A DNA stretch of 50,003 bases from the NCBI GenBank assembly GCA_023426855.1, contig JAEZBU010000098.1, positions 1 through 50,003 of the forward strand, in the 5' to 3' direction. A program made the translations under genes and the position numbers. A model generated the notes under the pieces. That model did not search any database, was not told the DNA's origin, and worked only from the letters and a program-made list of their open reading frames with translations. The DNA is from Pseudomonadota bacterium (GTDB lineage Bacteria; Pseudomonadota; Alphaproteobacteria; Rhizobiales; Hyphomicrobiaceae). Numbering within the stretch: the first letter of the stretch is position 1; the number at the start of each line of letters is the position of its first letter. Positions 24,407 to 31,849 of the stretch are shown piece after piece.

Positions 24407-24417
24407 ATAGTGGAGAA
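24407..24417 (-). promoter_or_regulatory. 11-base motif shared with the ABC ATPase promoter
   Basis: The minus strand reads TTCTCCACTAT about 50 bases upstream of the binding-protein ATG. It lies inside a GATA-N8-TATC arrangement (24406-24421 region). It is identical to the motif at 18237-18247 before the ATPase gene. Confidence 0.3.
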
Positions 24418-24613
24418 TATCTCCTGCGACAATCATGAACGCGGCGTGGGCGATTTATGGGTATTATGGTGCGTGACGGCGTGCCTGGATGGAAGCGCTT
24501 GTGGGCTATCCAAGGCTCAGCACTCATGTGGACCGGAGTTTTCACCCTCGCCTGTTGGGAAGAACCGGGCAGGGCACGTCGGGCGCGGGCCGCAGACAAA
24601 GGGAGCATTCTCG

Positions 24614-25513
24614 ATGACCCTCACAATTTCGGCCGCGGACGTCGCTAGAGTGCTCAAGTACGATGCGCTGATACCGGCGATGGAAATGGCTCTCGCCGAT
24701 TTCTCTGCCGGACGCGTCATCCAACCCGTACGCAATATGCTCACGATCGAGGAGGGACAACGCTTCCTTGGCGTCATGCCTGCCGTCGCACCTGGAGGCA
24801 TGGGTGCCAAGCTCGTGAGCTTTTATCCCAAGAACGCCGGTTCCGATGTGCCGACGCATTTGGCGATGATCTTGTTGTTTGAGCCCGAAACCGGCCAACC
24901 ATTGGCGTGCATGGATGGACGCCTCATCACCGAGATGCGCACCGCTGCCGCCTCAGCGGCTGTGACGAAGTACGCCGCTTCCAAAGGCGCGAAGGTTCTG
25001 GCGCTGCTGGGCAGCGGTGTTCAGGCGCACGCGCATCTCGAGGCCCTTCGGCATGTTTGCGAATTCACCGAAGTCCGCGTTTGGAGCCGGACGCCGGAGC
25101 GCGCACGACGCTTTGCCGACGCGCATGGCGTCACGGCGATGGACCTCGAGGCGGCCGTGCAGGGTGCGGATATCATCGTGACGGCGACAAATGCACAGGA
25201 GCCTTTCCTGAAGGGCGAATGGCTCAAGGAAGGTGCGCACGTGAATGCAGTTGGTTCGCCGCGTCCAACTTGGCGCGAGTTGGACGACGTCGTCATGGGC
25301 AAAACGCTGATCGTCGATTCCCGTGAGGCCGTCCTGAAGGAATCCGGGGACGTGATCCTGTCAAATGCCACCATCTTTGCCGAGGCAGGGGAGGTGTTCG
25401 CCGGGTTGAAGCCTCTCGTGCGCTCAGCAACAACCGTGTTCAAGTCTGTGGGTATTGGGGTTCAGGATATCGCAACCGCGCGACTGGTGTACGACGCCAT
25501 GACCCTGAACTGA
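24614..25513 (+). CDS. Ornithine cyclodeaminase/mu-crystallin family protein
   Basis: This 299-residue protein has the family's substrate segment (GGMGAKLVSFYP), MDGRLITEMRTAAASAAVTKY, and an NAD-binding motif LALLGSGVQAHAHLEAL near residue 120. VWSRTPERARRFA and DIIVTATNAQEPF follow. Members deaminate and cyclise ornithine, reduce cyclic imino acids, or act as alanine, N-methyl-amino-acid or lysine-type dehydrogenases. Sequence alone does not separate these. AAAGGGAG precedes ATG 24614. It is divergent from the binding-protein gene, with 256 bases between that hold no other gene. It ends before a strong convergent terminator. Confidence 0.9.
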   Translation: MTLTISAADVARVLKYDALIPAMEMALADFSAGRVIQPVRNMLTIEEGQRFLGVMPAVAPGGMGAKLVSFYPKNAGSDVPTHLAMILLFEPETGQPLACMDGRLITEMRTAAASAAVTKYAASKGAKVLALLGSGVQAHAHLEALRHVCEFTEVRVWSRTPERARRFADAHGVTAMDLEAAVQGADIIVTATNAQEPFLKGEWLKEGAHVNAVGSPRPTWRELDDVVMGKTLIVDSREAVLKESGDVILSNATIFAEAGEVFAGLKPLVRSATTVFKSVGIGVQDIATARLVYDAMTLN

Positions 25514-25514
25514 C

Positions 25515-25536
25515 ACACGTGGAGGACACGTGGAGG
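25515..25536. repeat. Two tandem 11-base repeats
   Basis: ACACGTGGAGG occurs twice in direct succession just after the stop of the cyclodeaminase-like gene. Origin and function are unclear; it may be a small replication slip. Confidence 0.6.
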
Positions 25537-25552
25537 CGGGTAAAAACGAAAA

Positions 25553-25581
25553 CAGCCGGCACCCTGTTTGGGCACCGGCTG
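25553..25581. terminator. Bidirectional terminator
   Basis: CAGCCGG and CCGGCTG form the outer stem, with an inner CCC/GGG stem around TGTTT. It lies between the convergent cyclodeaminase-like and uronate dehydrogenase-like genes, with an A-rich stretch on the left side. Confidence 0.8.
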
Positions 25582-25608
25582 AGGTTCAATGACGTCAGCG
25601 TCTGAGTG

Positions 25609-26436
25609 TCAGCGCTTCATCCAGTAGAAGATGTCGGCCGGCGACGGCGTCTCGCGGGAATACTCGAAGTTGGACGTGTAGATGCCGCCCTGGTAGCGCT
25701 CGGCGACGTCGCCGATCGAGTCGTTGTTGACCTCCGCCGCATAGTCCTCGGCGTTGTCCTTCACCTGGTAGCCGAGCTCCGCGTCACGCGTGCTGTTCCA
25801 CCAGCGGCGCGTGTTGTTGGAAGCCCCCCAGACCACGCGGCAGCCGAGATCCGGCGCCGTCAGGCCGGCAGCAACCAGACCGACGAGGTCGGGATAGCTC
25901 AGCCATGACGACAGGTGGCGGCGCTCGGTCGGTTTGGGCACGCACGAACCGATGCGGATGGAGAGGCTCTCGAGGGCGTACTTGTCCCAGTACATGCGGC
26001 CGAACATCTCACCATACACTTTCGAGATGCCGTAGAAGCCGTCCGGCCGGTGATCGCAATTCTCGTCGAGTTTTTCCGTGCGCTCGTGGAAGCCGATGGA
26101 GTGTACCGAACTGGCGAAGATCACGCGCGCTTTGGCTTTACGGGCCAGTTCGAAGATATTGTAGGTGCCGATGAAGTTCGGTCCGATCACTTCATCGAAT
26201 GGGCGGTCGATGGCTACGGCACCGAAATGCACGATAGCCGAAACCTCGTTGGCCATCGCGTCGAAGGCGGCCTTATCGGACAGATCCTGCTTGCGGAATT
26301 CGCTACCCTGCGGGATGGCGTCGGGGAAATCCGCGATATCGCTCAGTATCATCGCGTGTCCCTTTTCCGCAAGACCCGTCGTCAGAACGCGGCCGAGTGC
26401 GCCGGATGCCCCGGTCAGAAGGACTTTCTTGGACAT
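25609..26436 (-). CDS. NAD-dependent uronate dehydrogenase-like epimerase-family protein
   Basis: This 275-residue extended SDR has an NAD motif (LLTGASGALGRVL), HFGAVAIDRPF, the SSVHSIGF segment and YGISK with catalytic Tyr and Lys. RIGSCVPKP, LSSWLSYPDLV, CRVVWGASNN, RWWNS and KDNAEDY match the pattern of bacterial uronate dehydrogenases. Those enzymes oxidise galacturonate or glucuronate to the aldarolactone. The resemblance is from memory of the family; the true substrate could be another sugar acid. It stands alone on the minus strand between a terminator and the Pot permease genes. No aldarate dehydratase or sugar-acid transporter is adjacent. Confidence 0.82.
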   Translation of the reverse strand: MSKKVLLTGASGALGRVLTTGLAEKGHAMILSDIADFPDAIPQGSEFRKQDLSDKAAFDAMANEVSAIVHFGAVAIDRPFDEVIGPNFIGTYNIFELARKAKARVIFASSVHSIGFHERTEKLDENCDHRPDGFYGISKVYGEMFGRMYWDKYALESLSIRIGSCVPKPTERRHLSSWLSYPDLVGLVAAGLTAPDLGCRVVWGASNNTRRWWNSTRDAELGYQVKDNAEDYAAEVNNDSIGDVAERYQGGIYTSNFEYSRETPSPADIFYWMKR

Positions 26437-26791
26437 GAGAGTTCTCGTCTTTCTTCTATGAGCCTTGCAATTGGTGGTTTGGCTGGCTTCAGGTCCCGAT
26501 CGCAGCTTTGCGAAGGCACGGCCGGATCACTGATGTCCGGAGCGAGCATCAGGCCCTGAAGATGGGCTGGCTGACTCTTGCTCAAGCAGGCCCTACACGT
26601 CAAATGCTATCGATGTATCCACATGGATATAGCGTATGGCCGCACGGTGGCGCGCGCCAGATACATGCCGTCACTGACAGGGTGAGCGGATAGCAACGCG
26701 CGCCGCTTTAGCTCACGGGCGCCTTTAGGTGGTGTCAGTTGGACATCAAGCAACCGATCTATTTCGCCGCACAGTGACGCGGGCGCGTACC
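26437..26791. other. 355-base intergenic region with small palindrome
   Basis: No gene is supported here. A perfect inverted repeat TATCCA-CA-TGGATA lies at 26616-26629, within a GCTAT...ATAGC-flanked stretch, about 180 bases upstream of the uronate dehydrogenase-like gene. It may be an operator. The region also contains the 3' flank of the permease operon. Confidence 0.45.
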
Positions 26792-27589
26792 TTAGCGCTT
26801 CACATTCGCCGGGTTGGCGCCGATAAGGATCGCCAATAGGCAAACTCCGAACGACAGCAGCGTCAGCATCGTCGAAACCGCGGCGATGACTGGGGTGTTC
26901 TCCCACATGATGCTGCTGTACATGCGCACCGGCAAAGTGATGGTCGATGGTCCGTTGAGGAACCATGCGATCACCACTTCGTCGAAGGAAGCCAGGAACG
27001 AGAACAGCAAACTGGCAAAGATCGCGACCTTCAATTGCGGCAGCACGACCTGCAAAAATACTCGTAGAGAAGAGGCGCCCATCAGCATCGCGGCGCGTTC
27101 GAGTGCCGGGTCGAGCTGTGTCATTCCGCTCAAAATCATGACTACGACGAACGGCATGCCGTACATCGCATGCGCCAGGATCATCATGAACATCTGACCC
27201 TGTGTGCCAAGTTTGGCTGCGACGAAATAAAGACCGAGTGCGATGACGATCACCGGCACGAATAGCGGTGAGATGACGGCCATTTGCACGATGTTTTTGC
27301 CGAAGAAATGGCCACGCGAAAAAGCGTAAGCAGCCGGAATGCCGGCGACTGTTGCAAGGATGGCAGAGGCCGTCGCGATGATGACGCTGTTCCACAGCGC
27401 CGACATCCACGCTTCCGAGCCGAAGAACTGCCGGAACAGGTTGAGCGACATGCGCGCGGTGTCGAGCGTGAAATCGCCAGCTTCCGATAAGGAAATCGGC
27501 ATTACGACAAGGCTGGGCAACACGAGATAAATGTAGACAAGACTGGCCAGGATGGTCGCGATCTTCGGAAAGCGGAAGCGGGACAGCAT
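26792..27589 (-). CDS. ABC importer permease, PotC-like
   Basis: This 265-residue membrane protein has about six hydrophobic spans (ILASLVYIYLVLPSLVVM, VIIATASAILATVAGI, PLFVPVIVIALGLYFV) and the coupling loop LERAAMLMGASSLRVFLQVVLPQL. It forms the inner-membrane channel with the PotB-like permease encoded just upstream, whose stop is three bases before this ATG. PotBC-type permeases take up polyamines or related cations and, in many alphaproteobacteria, other organic compounds. It is second in a minus-strand two-gene operon. Confidence 0.9.
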   Translation of the reverse strand: MLSRFRFPKIATILASLVYIYLVLPSLVVMPISLSEAGDFTLDTARMSLNLFRQFFGSEAWMSALWNSVIIATASAILATVAGIPAAYAFSRGHFFGKNIVQMAVISPLFVPVIVIALGLYFVAAKLGTQGQMFMMILAHAMYGMPFVVVMILSGMTQLDPALERAAMLMGASSLRVFLQVVLPQLKVAIFASLLFSFLASFDEVVIAWFLNGPSTITLPVRMYSSIMWENTPVIAAVSTMLTLLSFGVCLLAILIGANPANVKR

Positions 27590-27592
27590 GGC

Positions 27593-28420
27593 TCAGCGCC
27601 CCGCCGAAGTTTGCAGCTTCAGGATTACTGCCGAAACGACGCTGCAGAAAACGAGCAGCAGCAAAGCAATCAGGGAGGCACTTTGCCAGTCGAGGATTTC
27701 GCGTGTGTACAGGTCAATGACGTTGGCCATCATCATGTCCTGTCGGCCGCCGAGCAATGCGGGAGTTACGAAAAAGCCCATCGATATGACGAGGCAAATC
27801 AGTAAGGCCGCGAAGACGCCGGGAAGGCTTTGCGGAAATGTGATCGACCAGAAAACCCGCAGAGGCGATGCGCCCATCACGTCAGCGGCGGATTGAATTG
27901 CCTGATTTTGTGCCGAGAGGCTTGCCAGTATTGGAAAGATGGCGAATGGGACGAGGAAATTCGTCATACCGACAATGACGGCAAAACGATTGAACATCAT
28001 GTCGAAGCCGTCGAGACCACCCGCCTGCAGAATCGTATTGATGATCCCGCGGTCGCCTAGAATGACGATGAAAGCGTAGCTCTTCACAAGAATGCTGGTC
28101 CAGAATGGAACCAGGATGAGTGTGAGGCAGATGGCTTTCCAAATTCTCGATTGCCTCATCACGTGCAACGCGACGGGATAAGCCAGGAGAACGCTGACGA
28201 TTGCCGCCGTGATACTGATTTCCAACGTGTTCATGAACACGCGGAAGACCAGATTGGACCCAACGACTTCGCGAATTCCGTCCAAAAAGGTGCGGCTTTC
28301 GCCTGCTGTATAGGTGGCGACGAAGGCCATCGGAATTACGAAAAGGCCGGCTGAAATCAGTATCGCCGGCCACGCAAAAGCGGCGAGCGATGGCAGCAAT
28401 TGATGACGTCCGGATGCCAT
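27593..28420 (-). CDS. ABC importer permease, PotB-like
   Basis: This 275-residue permease has about six spans (AILISAGLFVIPMAFVA, ISITAAIVSVLLAYPVAL, ICLTLILVPFWTSILV) and the coupling loop IQSAADVMGASPLRVFWSITFPQ. I chose ATG 28420 because GGAGG lies six bases upstream; an upstream GTG at 28450 is in frame but lacks such a site. It is divergent from the ATPase gene, an uncommon order for this importer class, whose genes are usually all on one strand. Partners are the PotC-like permease, the ATPase at 28594 and the binding protein at 29694. Confidence 0.9.
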   Translation of the reverse strand: MASGRHQLLPSLAAFAWPAILISAGLFVIPMAFVATYTAGESRTFLDGIREVVGSNLVFRVFMNTLEISITAAIVSVLLAYPVALHVMRQSRIWKAICLTLILVPFWTSILVKSYAFIVILGDRGIINTILQAGGLDGFDMMFNRFAVIVGMTNFLVPFAIFPILASLSAQNQAIQSAADVMGASPLRVFWSITFPQSLPGVFAALLICLVISMGFFVTPALLGGRQDMMMANVIDLYTREILDWQSASLIALLLLVFCSVVSAVILKLQTSAGR

Positions 28421-28483
28421 CGCGTCCTCCGGTGGTACAGGAGCGGCCACGTTGTAGTATCACTATGCGCTAACTAATATCAT

Positions 28484-28512
28484 TTTACAATATCGATAGC
28501 GAAATCTATGCT
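28484..28512 (+). promoter_or_regulatory. Candidate sigma70 promoter of the PotA-like gene
   Basis: TTTACA and TATGCT are separated by 17 bases about 80 bases upstream of the ATPase ATG. On the minus strand, TTGTAA and CATAGT, also 17 bases apart, overlap it and could serve the permeases. The region holds several TATC/GATA elements (including TATCGATA), which may be regulator sites. Confidence 0.45.
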
Positions 28513-28593
28513 GCTCCATCACATCGGGGAGCCGAAAACAGCGAGCTGTTGTGCGCCTCTCTCAGCCGGGTCTTGCGATCGAGAAAGCGATTG

Positions 28594-29652
28594 ATGAGCA
28601 GCGTCGTCCTGAAGGGTATCGAGAAGAGCTATTCCGGCTTTCAAGCGCTCAGGGATATCAACCTGACCGTCGCCGGAGGTGAATTCCTGACACTTCTGGG
28701 CGCCAGCGGCTCGGGCAAGACAACGCTCTTGAATGTTGTTGCAGGTATGATCGCGCCGGACCGCGGAAGCGTGATTATCGGCGATCGCGATGTCACCCCT
28801 GTGCCGCCGCGTCAGCGTGGCCTGGGCATGGTGTTCCAGAGCTATGCGCTCGTGCCGCATATGTCCGTGTTCGACAATATCGCGTTTCCATTGCGGATCA
28901 GGCGCATGTCGACACAGGAAATCAAGGAGCGCGTTGGCAAGATCCTCGACATCGTTCAGCTCGGGCATATCGCGCAGCGCAAACCCCGCGAGCTGTCCGG
29001 CGGCCAGCAGCAACGCGTGGCTATAGCCCGCTGTCTCGTCTACGAGCCCCCGGTTATCCTGATGGATGAACCGCTCGGCGCGCTGGACAAGAAACTGCGC
29101 GAGCAGCTTCAGCAGGAAATCCGGCGTATTCACCAGGATATGGGCGTTACCATCCTGTACGTGACTCACGATCAGGAGGAAGCGCTTTATCTGTCGGACC
29201 GCATCTGTCTCATGCGAAACGGTATGATCGAGCAGCTCGGATCTCCGCGTGAGCTCTACTTCAAGCCATCCAACGCGTTCGTTGCCGATTTCATTGGTGA
29301 GTCAAACCTGCTGCGCTGCCAAGCCGAAGGCCAGGGCCGCGTCAAACTCGCAGCATCGGGGCAGAGCGTTGTCGTTGCGGGCACGGCGGATCAGTCTGTC
29401 GGGAGCGATGGGCGTTTGATGATCAGGCCCGACAAAGTAAAGATGCTGGCCGGCGGCGAAAGTGCGCCGAACGAGATCAGCGGTGTGGTCGAGGAAATCG
29501 CCTTTGTCGGCGAAACACTGCGCTATTCCGTGCGCAGCAGCGATGAAATCATCACGGTGAAGATGCCGGCTGCGAATGCGGCAGGTCTCACTGCAGGCAC
29601 TGAGATCAGGCTGGGCTGGCAGCCCGAGGATGGGCTGCTGCTGCGCGGTTAG
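28594..29652 (+). CDS. ABC importer ATP-binding protein, PotA-like
   Basis: This 352-residue ATPase has Walker A GASGSGKTT, FQSYALVPHM, signature LSGGQQQRVAIARC, Walker B VILMDEP and switch VTHDQEEA. A TOBE-type domain covers about residues 270-350. I chose ATG 28594, because the protein conserved in the family starts SSVVLKGIEKSY; the frame extends 15 codons upstream without homology. It stands alone on the plus strand between the divergent permeases and the convergent binding-protein gene, with a strong terminator after it. Confidence 0.92.
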   Translation: MSSVVLKGIEKSYSGFQALRDINLTVAGGEFLTLLGASGSGKTTLLNVVAGMIAPDRGSVIIGDRDVTPVPPRQRGLGMVFQSYALVPHMSVFDNIAFPLRIRRMSTQEIKERVGKILDIVQLGHIAQRKPRELSGGQQQRVAIARCLVYEPPVILMDEPLGALDKKLREQLQQEIRRIHQDMGVTILYVTHDQEEALYLSDRICLMRNGMIEQLGSPRELYFKPSNAFVADFIGESNLLRCQAEGQGRVKLAASGQSVVVAGTADQSVGSDGRLMIRPDKVKMLAGGESAPNEISGVVEEIAFVGETLRYSVRSSDEIITVKMPAANAAGLTAGTEIRLGWQPEDGLLLRG

Positions 29653-29671
29653 GGCGAAAGCGCCCTAACCG
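29646..29671. terminator. Strong bidirectional terminator
   Basis: A perfect 11-base stem (CGGTTAGGGCG) with an AAAG tetraloop overlaps the stop codon of the ATPase gene, and GTTGTTTGG follows. It separates the ATPase gene from the convergent binding-protein gene. Confidence 0.88.
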
Positions 29672-29693
29672 TTGTTTGGTCAAAACGCCTTGA

Positions 29694-30755
29694 TCAGACG
29701 AGGATCCATTCCTTGAAGCGCTTATCGAGCGTTTCGTAGTTCTTGCCCCAGTACTCGTCATCGATGAACGCGTTCTTCGGGCTGGTCACGTCCGGGAGCC
29801 ACTTGCGTGCTTCGTCGGACATTAGCTTCGCGGATTCCGGCACGACCGGCGAAAGGCTGAGCTTTTCCGCCAGCTTGGCCTGGGTTTCCGGACGAAGAGC
29901 AAATGCGATGTAACCCATCGCTTCCTTCTTGCGCTTCGAGCCCTTCAGAACCGACATGTAGTTGAAGGCGTTGACGTTCTGCTCGAACGAGTAGGCCAGC
30001 GGCACGCCCGTCTGAACGGCGGCGCGAATGCGGTTCGGATAGGCGTAGATGAAGTCGATCTCGTTGCTCTGGATCAGCGTCACCATCTGCGGCGTCTGTT
30101 CGAACCACTTGCGCACCTGCGGTTTGATGCGATCAAGCGCCTTGAACCCGCGCTCGATGTCGAGCGGATAGAGGTCTTTGGGATCGACGCCGTCCGCGAG
30201 CAGGGCGACCTCCATCGTTTCCGAGATGCGATTGCGAAGTCCACGACGGCCCGGGAAGGCGCCGGCATCCCAGAATTCCGCGAACGTCTTGGGCTGCTTC
30301 TTTTGGTTGCCGGTCGTGTTCCAGGCAATGCCGCCGCAGTAGATGTAGTTGGCAACGCGATCGCGCCCGACGCCGCCGACCACCTTGGAGGTGTCGACGA
30401 TCGAGGTGTCGAGATCTTCCCAGTAATTATTGGTCGAGCCGGCCATGATCAGCGGGCCGCCTGCATCGAAGATGTCCCATTCGACATTTCCTGAGGAAAC
30501 CTGCGCCTTCACCCGCGCGATGTCCGGGGTGTTCAGGATCTGGACGGGTACGCCGGATTCCTTGGTGTAGGGATCGGCAATGACTTCCTTCAGCGCATCC
30601 GCATATGAGCCACCGTAGCTGACCATGACCAGCGGCGAGCCTTGCGCGCGACCGATGATTGCGGGGCCAAAGACCGTGAACGCTGCCGAGGCAGCGGCCG
30701 TCTTGAGAATTGTCCTGCGGCTGACGGTATTGCGAGTCGACTGATTTCCAGCCAT
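29694..30755 (-). CDS. Tat-exported ABC solute-binding protein, PotD-like
   Basis: This 353-residue binding protein has a twin-arginine signal (VSRRTILKTAAASAAF) cleaved near GRAQG (about residue 36). The mature domain includes LVMVSYGGSYADAL, WDIFDAGGPLIM, GGIAWNT, GLRNRISETMEVALL and IDFIYAYPNR, typical of PotD/YdcS-like proteins. It delivers ligand to the permeases at 26792-28420. GGGAGAGG lies before ATG 30755. A GATA-N5-TATC element lies 28 bases upstream. The ligand is unknown; the adjacent CoA ligase and hydratase genes favour a carboxylic acid over a polyamine. Confidence 0.9.
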   Translation of the reverse strand: MAGNQSTRNTVSRRTILKTAAASAAFTVFGPAIIGRAQGSPLVMVSYGGSYADALKEVIADPYTKESGVPVQILNTPDIARVKAQVSSGNVEWDIFDAGGPLIMAGSTNNYWEDLDTSIVDTSKVVGGVGRDRVANYIYCGGIAWNTTGNQKKQPKTFAEFWDAGAFPGRRGLRNRISETMEVALLADGVDPKDLYPLDIERGFKALDRIKPQVRKWFEQTPQMVTLIQSNEIDFIYAYPNRIRAAVQTGVPLAYSFEQNVNAFNYMSVLKGSKRKKEAMGYIAFALRPETQAKLAEKLSLSPVVPESAKLMSDEARKWLPDVTSPKNAFIDDEYWGKNYETLDKRFKEWILV

Positions 30756-30782
30756 GCAACCTCTCCCTAGTTATCGAATATT

Positions 30783-30795
30783 GATATATAGTATC
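30783..30795 (-). promoter_or_regulatory. GATA-N5-TATC candidate operator upstream of the PotD-like gene
   Basis: GATA-TATAG-TATC lies 28 bases before the ATG of the binding-protein gene, preceded on the plus strand by TATCGAATATT. Its half-sites and spacing match the sites at 34294-34310 and 34426-34444. Confidence 0.4.
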
Positions 30796-30904
30796 TAATA
30801 ATGTGACATGAGGATCGAATGCGCGCAATAGTGACGTGCGCAGACCGCCGCTGACGCGGCGCCGATTTATCAATTTCAGGTTTTGACGTGAGACTGCCGG
30901 AACT

Positions 30905-31756
30905 TTACAGGCGGTCTTCGGGCCGCATCGCCTGCGATGAACTGGACACCGCCCAGGCCAGTTCCAAGATGGCGGGCGCAAGGCGTTCTCGAGCCTGTTC
31001 CACGGTCGATTGCGTTGCGTTAGCCGCAGTGCCTACGGCCGCTATCACAGCGCCTGTTGGGCCGAAGACCGGCGCTGCGATCGAGATTTCCGTCTCGAAC
31101 GATTCCTTATGCGTGATCGCGAACCGGTTCTGGCGCACTTCCTCCAAACGGCGTTCGAGATCTTCGCGGGTCAGCAAGGTACGGCTCGCGTAGGGGACCG
31201 GCTTGGTCGCGTCGAGAATGCGCTTGCGCTCTTCCGGAGACTTGTAGGCAACGATCGCCTGCCCCAAGGCGCTGATATACCACGCAAACTTAGAGCCGAT
31301 CACGATGTTCGGATTGACCACGTAGCGGCTGCGGTAGCGCACCAGGAAAATGACGTCAGTGCCTTCGAGTTCGGCGAGGTTGACGGCTTCTCCGTGCTGG
31401 CTGTTCCACTCCTGCATGTAAGGCGTGGCGCGCTCAAGCAGCGCGTGATTGTGCAGGTAACTGGCACCGAGCTGGAGAACGCGGGACGTGAGGCTATACT
31501 GCCGGGTAGCAGGGTCTTTGTGGAGGAAGCCTAACGTGACCAGCGTTGCGGTGAAGCGCTGGGCGGCGCTCTTCTCCAAACCGGTTACGGCTGCGATTTG
31601 CGTCAGTGTCAGGTTAGGGCGGCCGTCATCGAACGCCTGAAGAACGCTTAGTCCCTTCTCAAGCGAGGAATTGAAGAGACCGCCGTGACGAGGCTTCGGC
31701 TCCGCCTTGCTGATGGCTTTCCGACCTCTCGTTCCGCGTGCAGCCGCGCTATCCAT
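30905..31756 (-). CDS. IclR-family transcriptional regulator
   Basis: This 283-residue regulator has an N-terminal winged helix (about residues 30-95: SLEKGLSVLQAFDD, LTLTQIAAVTGLEKSAAQRF). An IclR effector domain follows (HGEAVNLAELEGTDVIFL, ISALGQAIVAYKSPEER, FETEISIAAPVFGPTGAVIAAV). IclR proteins bind aromatic or short organic acids and control adjacent catabolic operons as repressors or activators. I chose ATG 31756 with AAGGGTG upstream; GTG 31762 is possible. It lies in line with the CoA ligase and PotD-like genes and is the best candidate to bind the GATA-N5-TATC sites. Confidence 0.93.
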   Translation of the reverse strand: MDSAAARGTRGRKAISKAEPKPRHGGLFNSSLEKGLSVLQAFDDGRPNLTLTQIAAVTGLEKSAAQRFTATLVTLGFLHKDPATRQYSLTSRVLQLGASYLHNHALLERATPYMQEWNSQHGEAVNLAELEGTDVIFLVRYRSRYVVNPNIVIGSKFAWYISALGQAIVAYKSPEERKRILDATKPVPYASRTLLTREDLERRLEEVRQNRFAITHKESFETEISIAAPVFGPTGAVIAAVGTAANATQSTVEQARERLAPAILELAWAVSSSSQAMRPEDRL

Positions 31757-31849
31757 AATCACCCTTTCAGTGCATTCCGACCCTTCCTATCGCGTTGAAA
31801 GCGTACGATGACAATATGTGAGCCGCATGTTCGGTCTAAAGTTGGTCGG

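Noticed and set aside
26607..27410. Minus-strand 267-codon open frame across the PotC-like gene end
   Set aside because: Different frame from the permease gene and without membrane spans or motifs; shadow frame.
19042..28463. TAGTATCAC shared between 19042-19050 and 28455-28463 as a regulatory site
   Set aside because: The first copy includes the SDR stop codon, so the match is probably chance.
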